A DNA stretch of 64,000 bases from the NCBI GenBank assembly GCA_004078665.1, contig SCFO01000006.1, positions 124,001 to 188,000 on the forward strand. Reading direction: 5' to 3'. The stretch is from Halobacillus fulvus (GTDB lineage: Bacteria > Bacillota > Bacilli > Bacillales > Halobacillaceae). Position numbers and translations under genes: made by a program. Positions within the stretch are counted from its first letter, which is position 1. Each line of letters begins with the position of its first letter. Of this stretch, positions 60,302-64,000 are shown one piece after another. The notes under the pieces were generated by a model. The model saw only the letters and a list, made by a program, of their open reading frames with translations. It was not told the origin of the DNA and made no database searches.

Positions 60302-60921
60302 GACTCTACCCTCTGCTTTCCATGGTCGATGTGAATCATGCGATCGGCCAGCGTTTCCGCTTCTTCTCGATCATGAGTGACAAGGATGATCGGCATGCTC
60401 CATTTTTTGTGCAGTCTTAGCAATTCTTCATAACATTCTTTTTTCACTTTAACGTCCAAGGAAGAGAACGGTTCGTCCAGTAGCAGGAGCTCCGGTTCTG
60501 TCGCAAAAGCACGGGCTAAGGCGACGCGTTGCTTCTCTCCACCGGATATCTGTCCAGGATACTCCTCCAGTAAATGGCCGATCCCGATCGTCTCAGCAAG
60601 CGGGACGACCTGGTCCGGGTTTTTGGCTCCATATAATATGTTTTTGCGGACCGTCATATGAGGAAATAAAGCGTAATCCTGAAAAACGTACCCGATGTTT
60701 CGGCGCTGGACAGGCACGGGCTTTTCACCATTTTTATACAAGACACATCCATTTAAGGCAATTTCCCCTTCATCCGGATGCTCCAGTCCGGATATGCAAT
60801 GCAGGGTTGTCGTTTTTCCAGACCCAGAGGGGCCGAGCAAAGCGGTCACTTCATGGTCCACATCAAATTCTAGATTCAGTGTAAAAGTCTTTAATTTTTT
60901 CTTGATCGAAACTGAAAGCAT
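60298..60921 (-). CDS. modC: Molybdate ABC transporter ATPase, short ModC
   Basis: 207 residues: Walker A GPSGSGKT (30-37), Q-loop FQDYALFPHM, signature ISGGEKQRVALARA, Walker B LLLLDEPFSSLD and H-loop VTHDREEAE. It ends after the nucleotide-binding core, without the C-terminal TOBE/Mop domain (about 130 residues) that senses molybdate in E. coli ModC. 13 bp separate it from modB. Confidence 0.9.
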   Translation of the reverse strand: MLSVSIKKKLKTFTLNLEFDVDHEVTALLGPSGSGKTTTLHCISGLEHPDEGEIALNGCVLYKNGEKPVPVQRRNIGYVFQDYALFPHMTVRKNILYGAKNPDQVVPLAETIGIGHLLEEYPGQISGGEKQRVALARAFATEPELLLLDEPFSSLDVKVKKECYEELLRLHKKWSMPIILVTHDREEAETLADRMIHIDHGKQRVES

Positions 60922-60934
60922 AAGACCCCTCCAT

Positions 60935-61612
60935 TCATTTAGTTTGTCGGAAAGCCATGACGTTCCGTTTCGTCCACCAGTTCAGCCAAAGGATCGAACT
61001 GAAGCCGAGGGCAACAATGATCAAGACCCACATGTACGCCTGTTCCATCTTTCCCGCTTCGACTGCAAAATAAATCGCGAGCGGAATCGTGTCTGTCTCC
61101 CCGGGAATATAACCGGCAATCATCAGCGTCGCCCCAAATTCCCCTAAAGCACGGGCGAAACTGAGGACTAATCCTGCCAAAAGACCGGGCCAGGCAAGCG
61201 GGAACGAAACTGTGAAAAACACTTTAAGCTTGGAAGCTCCCATCGTCAGGGCCGCATTTTCGACGTTGTGGTCATAGTTTTGAAAGGCGGCGGAGGCACT
61301 TTGATACATCAAAGGGAAAGAAACGACGACCGCTGCAACGACCGCTCCGACCCATGAAAAAACGATCTGGAACTCGAACCATTCCCATAAAACACGGCCG
61401 ATCGGTCCGTTACGACCGAACAGAAACAGAAGACCGAAGCCGACGACGGTCGGAGGCAGCACGAGCGGAAGCAAAATGAGCGCTTCGACGATACTTTTCC
61501 CGGGAAATATTTTTCTGGAAATCAAACGGGCGAGCAGTACTCCGAAGAAGAAAACGATCACAGTTGCGATGGTTGCGATTTGCAGCGAGAGAATCAGCGG
61601 GGAATAACTCAT
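60935..61612 (-). CDS. modB: Molybdate ABC transporter permease ModB
   Basis: 225 residues, about five to six membrane segments. The EAA-type loop LGASK..F is present as AALTMGASKLKVFFTVSFPLAWPG (about 119-142), and the ModB stretch SFARALGEFGATLMIAG follows (about 148-164). It imports molybdate with ModA and ModC. It overlaps the modA stop by 4 bases. Confidence 0.93.
   Translation of the reverse strand: MSYSPLILSLQIATIATVIVFFFGVLLARLISRKIFPGKSIVEALILLPLVLPPTVVGFGLLFLFGRNGPIGRVLWEWFEFQIVFSWVGAVVAAVVVSFPLMYQSASAAFQNYDHNVENAALTMGASKLKVFFTVSFPLAWPGLLAGLVLSFARALGEFGATLMIAGYIPGETDTIPLAIYFAVEAGKMEQAYMWVLIIVALGFSSILWLNWWTKRNVMAFRQTK
61495..61508. promoter_or_regulatory. Candidate Noc-binding site inside modB
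   Basis: TTTTCCCGGGAAAT matches the Noc site ATTTCCCGGGAAAT at 13 of 14 positions. Confidence 0.55.
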
Positions 61613-62379
61613 GATGCTACAACCGTTTCCGTTTTAAACCCGTAGTCGTGTAGCATTTCTCTGACCTCCGGTGATTGGAGAAATTCGAGAAAGTCACGGG
61701 CTTCTGCTTGATTTGGACTGTCCGTGACGACCGCTCCCGGATAGACGATCGGCGCGTGAAAGGAAGAATCGATCGCGGCCGCAATCTCGACTTGGTCTGA
61801 TATGTACGTATCGCTCTTGTAGACGAATCCGTATTCGGCATTTCCAGATTCCACATAGGCGAGTACCTGGCGGACGTCACTTGCAAACACACGATGTTCC
61901 GAAATCTTCCCCCAAAGTTGAATCGTTTTGAGTGCCTGTTTCGTATAAGAACCAACCGGAACGCTTTCCGGTTCTCCTAGAGCGATTTTTGACGACGCTT
62001 CAAGGTCCGCTAAGTGTTCAAGAGAAAAAGGCGGATGATCCCCTTTTTTCCTAATGACGACAAGCTGGTTTTCGGCGAACGTCACACGTGTGGACGGATC
62101 GATCCAGCCATTGTCTTCCAAGCGGTCCATCCACTTTTGGTTGGCTGATAAAAAAAGATCGACAGGGGCACCCTGTTCAATTTGTTGGGCCAATTTCCCA
62201 GACCCGGCGACATTCCGTTTGATTGTTATGTCATGTTCTTTTTCATAGAGTTCAACGATTGGATCAAGTGCATCTGTCAAACTGGCGGCTGCGGATATCG
62301 TGATGGTAGAGTTTTCGCTGGATGCTTGCGAACACCCGGTCAGCGTCAGGAAGATGACGAGCAACAGTATCTTTTTCAC
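61609..62379 (-). CDS. modA: Molybdate-binding lipoprotein ModA
   Basis: 256 residues. Lipobox LTGC, then the ModA motifs ISAAASLTDALDPI (about 30-43), AGSGKLAQQIEQGAPVDLFLSA (about 60-81) and YVESGNAEYGFVY. It captures molybdate outside the membrane. I chose GTG 62379 after GAGGGATG, where the signal peptide begins; the longer frame crosses the promoter. Confidence 0.95.
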   Translation of the reverse strand: MKKILLLVIFLTLTGCSQASSENSTITISAAASLTDALDPIVELYEKEHDITIKRNVAGSGKLAQQIEQGAPVDLFLSANQKWMDRLEDNGWIDPSTRVTFAENQLVVIRKKGDHPPFSLEHLADLEASSKIALGEPESVPVGSYTKQALKTIQLWGKISEHRVFASDVRQVLAYVESGNAEYGFVYKSDTYISDQVEIAAAIDSSFHAPIVYPGAVVTDSPNQAEARDFLEFLQSPEVREMLHDYGFKTETVVAS

Positions 62380-62415
62380 ACGGACATCCCTCAAATTTTG
62401 TCTATAGTTGTCGTC

Positions 62416-62444
62416 ATTATACCTTTTTCTAAAATTGAAGTAAA
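62416..62444 (-). promoter_or_regulatory. modA operon promoter
   Basis: Minus strand TTTACT (62439-62444), 17 bp, TATAAT (62416-62421). No Moco riboswitch is recognisable in the short leader. Confidence 0.65.
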
Positions 62445-62463
62445 AGAAAGGAAAATGGCTACT

Positions 62464-63120
62464 ATGAAAACTCAAATCATCATCGGCCTGGTGCTCGCAC
62501 TGTTTTTGACACAGATGCCGATTGTCGGGAAGTACTTTGCGATTTTGAATACGATGATCCATGAAAGTGGGCACTCGATCGTCGCTTTACTAACGGGAGG
62601 AGAGGTGCAGCGGATTTCACTGTTTCCGAATACGTCAGGGGTGACGATGACTGGCCATTCCTCGTTGTTCAGTCATTTGCTGACGAGTATGGCAGGATAT
62701 GTGTTCTCGTCCTTTTTCGGCTTCTTTTTCTTCTATCTTCTAATAAAAGGAAAGTATCAATGGATCGTATATATTCTGCTGGCATTTTTGGCCATCAATT
62801 TAGCTTTTTGGGTGCGGAACGTGTACGGTTTGTTCTGGATCGTCTCATTCGGTGCCGGTTTCATCTGGCTCTTGAGAAGCGGTCATGAGACGCTGATCCA
62901 GTATGTCCTTGTGTTTTTAGCATCGCTCGTCCTCGTCGAGGCGGTGACAAGTGCTTTTGAAATCATGTGGCTGAGCTTCGTTTCTCCGATGCAGGCTGGC
63001 GATGCGGCCAATTTAGCACGAGCGACGACGTTCATTCCAGCGCCGATCTGGGGCATCGCCTTTTTCGGACAGGCCGTTTACTTTGCTTATCTTGCGCTGA
63101 AAAGAGTGTTTGCGGTCTAA
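62464..63120 (+). CDS. M50-like membrane metalloprotease
   Basis: 218 residues with about six membrane segments. The zinc motif HESGHSIVALLTGG (about H31-H35, HExxH as HESGH) lies in the first hydrophobic part, as in M50B site-2 proteases, and FEIMW near 165 may carry the third ligand region. Substrates are unknown. Two ATGs are possible; I prefer 62464 because AAGGA is about 9 nt away, while the ATG at 62455 is too close. It is divergent from modA. Confidence 0.78.
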   Translation: MKTQIIIGLVLALFLTQMPIVGKYFAILNTMIHESGHSIVALLTGGEVQRISLFPNTSGVTMTGHSSLFSHLLTSMAGYVFSSFFGFFFFYLLIKGKYQWIVYILLAFLAINLAFWVRNVYGLFWIVSFGAGFIWLLRSGHETLIQYVLVFLASLVLVEAVTSAFEIMWLSFVSPMQAGDAANLARATTFIPAPIWGIAFFGQAVYFAYLALKRVFAV

Positions 63121-63204
63121 GTTTTAATAAAAATTCCGCTCCTGCCCTTCCCATACTTCACGATATGCATAAGGTAGTAAAGTAATGAGAAGGGGGGAGA
63201 ATCA

Positions 63205-63303
63205 ATGAGTAGAGGATATGGCGGCGGATTCGCGCTATTAGTCGTATTGTTCATTCTTTTGATTATTATCGGAGCGTCTTATGTAGGTCGTGGATATTAT
63301 TAA
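63205..63303 (+). CDS. YjcZ-type small sporulation peptide
   Basis: 32 residues: glycine-rich start MSRGYGGG, then one hydrophobic helix (FALLVVLFILLIIIGASY), ending VGRGYY. This is the YjcZ/YczM family of short membrane peptides associated with sporulation in Bacilli. The ATG is preceded by AAGGGGGGAGA. It is followed by a terminator, so it is an independent unit. Confidence 0.82.
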   Translation: MSRGYGGGFALLVVLFILLIIIGASYVGRGYY

Positions 63304-63308
63304 ATAAT

Positions 63309-63330
63309 AAGCGGGGGCTTCCCCGCTTTT
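63309..63330 (+). terminator. Terminator after the YjcZ-type gene
   Basis: AAGCGGGG / CCCCGCTT with a GCTT loop and T4. Confidence 0.8.
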
Positions 63331-63404
63331 CTACATAAAATCCGTTTTTATTGGTTAATTTTTGGGTATTGAAAAAAAAGAACCTATGGACGGAGGCGTA
63401 AACG

Positions 63405-63659
63405 ATGGATTTAAGAGAACATTTACTTACACATGGATTTGATCATATTGATATTTTATTAATAGACGAACATCAGAATCAGACAACCGTTCCAGACATT
63501 ACGTTGCACAAAATAACGGAGCTGGAATATAAGCTCTATCTCGATCCAGAGACGATCCGTTATCATCTTCAGGAGGAAGATCCGTATTTTGTAGCGGACC
63601 AAACGGATGATGATGGGGAAGTGAAAAAAGTCAAAGGGTATATTTTAGAGTGGAAATAA
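63405..63659 (+). CDS. Small acidic protein, unknown
   Basis: 84 residues, MDLREHLLTHGFDHIDILLIDEH at the start in part (key LLTHGFDHIDILLIDE), strongly acidic, no membrane segment and no cysteine. I do not recognise a family. GGAGG lies 9 nt before the ATG, and codon use resembles neighbours, so it is probably real. Confidence 0.65.
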   Translation: MDLREHLLTHGFDHIDILLIDEHQNQTTVPDITLHKITELEYKLYLDPETIRYHLQEEDPYFVADQTDDDGEVKKVKGYILEWK

Positions 63660-63673
63660 GGAGGAAAAGGGAT

Positions 63674-63868
63674 TCATTGATCTCTTTTCCTCCTTTTTTG
63701 GCGTTCTTTTTTATCTGCGACGCCGCCAATGATCAAAAAGACTCCCGAGGCGAGCAGAACCATGGGGACCATCGGGTCTTCCACTGTGAATGCGAGAATA
63801 AACGCAGCAATCAGATTGCCTGCTCCGATAAGGGTTAAAATGATGAATATCTTATTTTCTCTGTTCAT
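63674..63868 (-). CDS. Small two-helix membrane protein, unknown
   Basis: 64 residues: hydrophobic segments near 8-27 and 33-50, then a basic tail KKERQKRRKRDQ. No family recognised. The ATG at 63868 is 7 nt from GGAGG; an ATG six bases upstream is too near. It is convergent with the acidic protein gene. Confidence 0.65.
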   Translation of the reverse strand: MNRENKIFIILTLIGAGNLIAAFILAFTVEDPMVPMVLLASGVFLIIGGVADKKERQKRRKRDQ

Positions 63869-63988
63869 AATCATTCCTCCAAGTTTGTGGGACGGTACCC
63901 TTCCGTTATTTGAATAAACCTATTCCTTTGTTTAATTTTTCCGTTAAGTGGAAAACAGCAGATAAACCAATTCAGGAGGTTATTTGCT

Positions 63989-64000
63989 GTGAAGACACAC
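63989..64000 (+). CDS. Start of a gene cut by the window edge
   Basis: CAGGAGGT followed after 8 nt by GTG AAG ACA CAC to the end of the window. Only four codons are visible; the product cannot be named. Confidence 0.45.

Noticed and set aside
62182-62463. Longer N-terminus for the M50-like protein
   Set aside because: The extension would lie inside modA on the other strand and across both promoters; the hydrophobic protein starts cleanly at 62464.
62380-62463. Moco riboswitch before modA
   Set aside because: The leader is only about 30-40 nt after the -10 element, too short, and no conserved pattern is seen.

Overview
The window is the replication-origin region of a Bacillaceae chromosome. 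Gene order follows Bacillus subtilis closely: rpsR-ssb-rpsF-ychF, parB-parA-noc, rsmG-mnmG-mnmE, jag-yidC-rnpA-rpmH, then oriC, dnaA-dnaN-yaaA-recF-remB-gyrB-gyrA, yaaC, guaB, dacA, pdxS-pdxT, serS, tRNA-Ser, dck/dgk. Spore genes (yyaC, splAB, a YjcZ-type peptide), TTG/GTG starts, strong Shine-Dalgarno sites and acidic proteins suggest a spore-forming, probably moderately halophilic genus such as Halobacillus or a relative. The genus is my inference; the order and family are well supported.

Left arm (1-34994, mostly minus strand, away from the origin): the far left holds a partial YybS-type membrane protein, a PHP hydrolase, an AbgT-type transporter, a serine-biosynthesis pair (class V aminotransferase + serA), an OppA-like lipoprotein, the divergent hmp/nsrR nitric-oxide unit and a divergent VOC/HxlR pair. 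Next come rpsR-ssb-rpsF behind an S6:S18-type leader, ychF, a DUF951 protein, an MscS channel, a YkvI-type permease, yyaC, a DUF554 protein and parB-parA-noc with a parS site. A block of about 7 kb (two GNATs, splAB, two SDRs, a Nei/Fpg glycosylase, a phosphoesterase, a SatP/YaaH transporter) lies between noc and rsmG, which are neighbours in B. subtilis. The conserved rsmG-mnmG-mnmE and jag-yidC-rnpA-rpmH blocks follow.

Origin (34995-38225): DnaA boxes lie on both sides of dnaA, and an unwinding element with four DnaA-trio triplets lies between dnaA and dnaN, the bipartite layout of B. subtilis. Between rpmH and dnaA is an unlisted 27-residue hydrophobic peptide of the TxpA/BsrG holin-like toxin type, with a convergent antisense RNA promoter and a shared terminator hairpin. 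I read this as a type I toxin-antitoxin module placed beside oriC, the most interesting item in the window.

Right arm (38226-64000): the conserved dnaN to gyrA block is followed by an HD-GYP-like protein with a changed HD motif and by yaaC; no rRNA operon lies between gyrA and guaB. After guaB, dacA and pdxST comes a serine T-box leader with serS, then tRNA-Ser(UGA), a small insert (VOC protein, ECF-like sigma factor, NAD-binding protein, Nudix hydrolase), dgk-dck, tRNA-Arg(CCU), a lipoprotein, a modABC-vanZ-like operon, an M50-like membrane protease and small proteins.

Scattered through the intergenic gaps is a family of 120-175 bp imperfect palindromes (six clear copies, some decayed ones). 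Their arm sequences differ between copies but pair within each copy.
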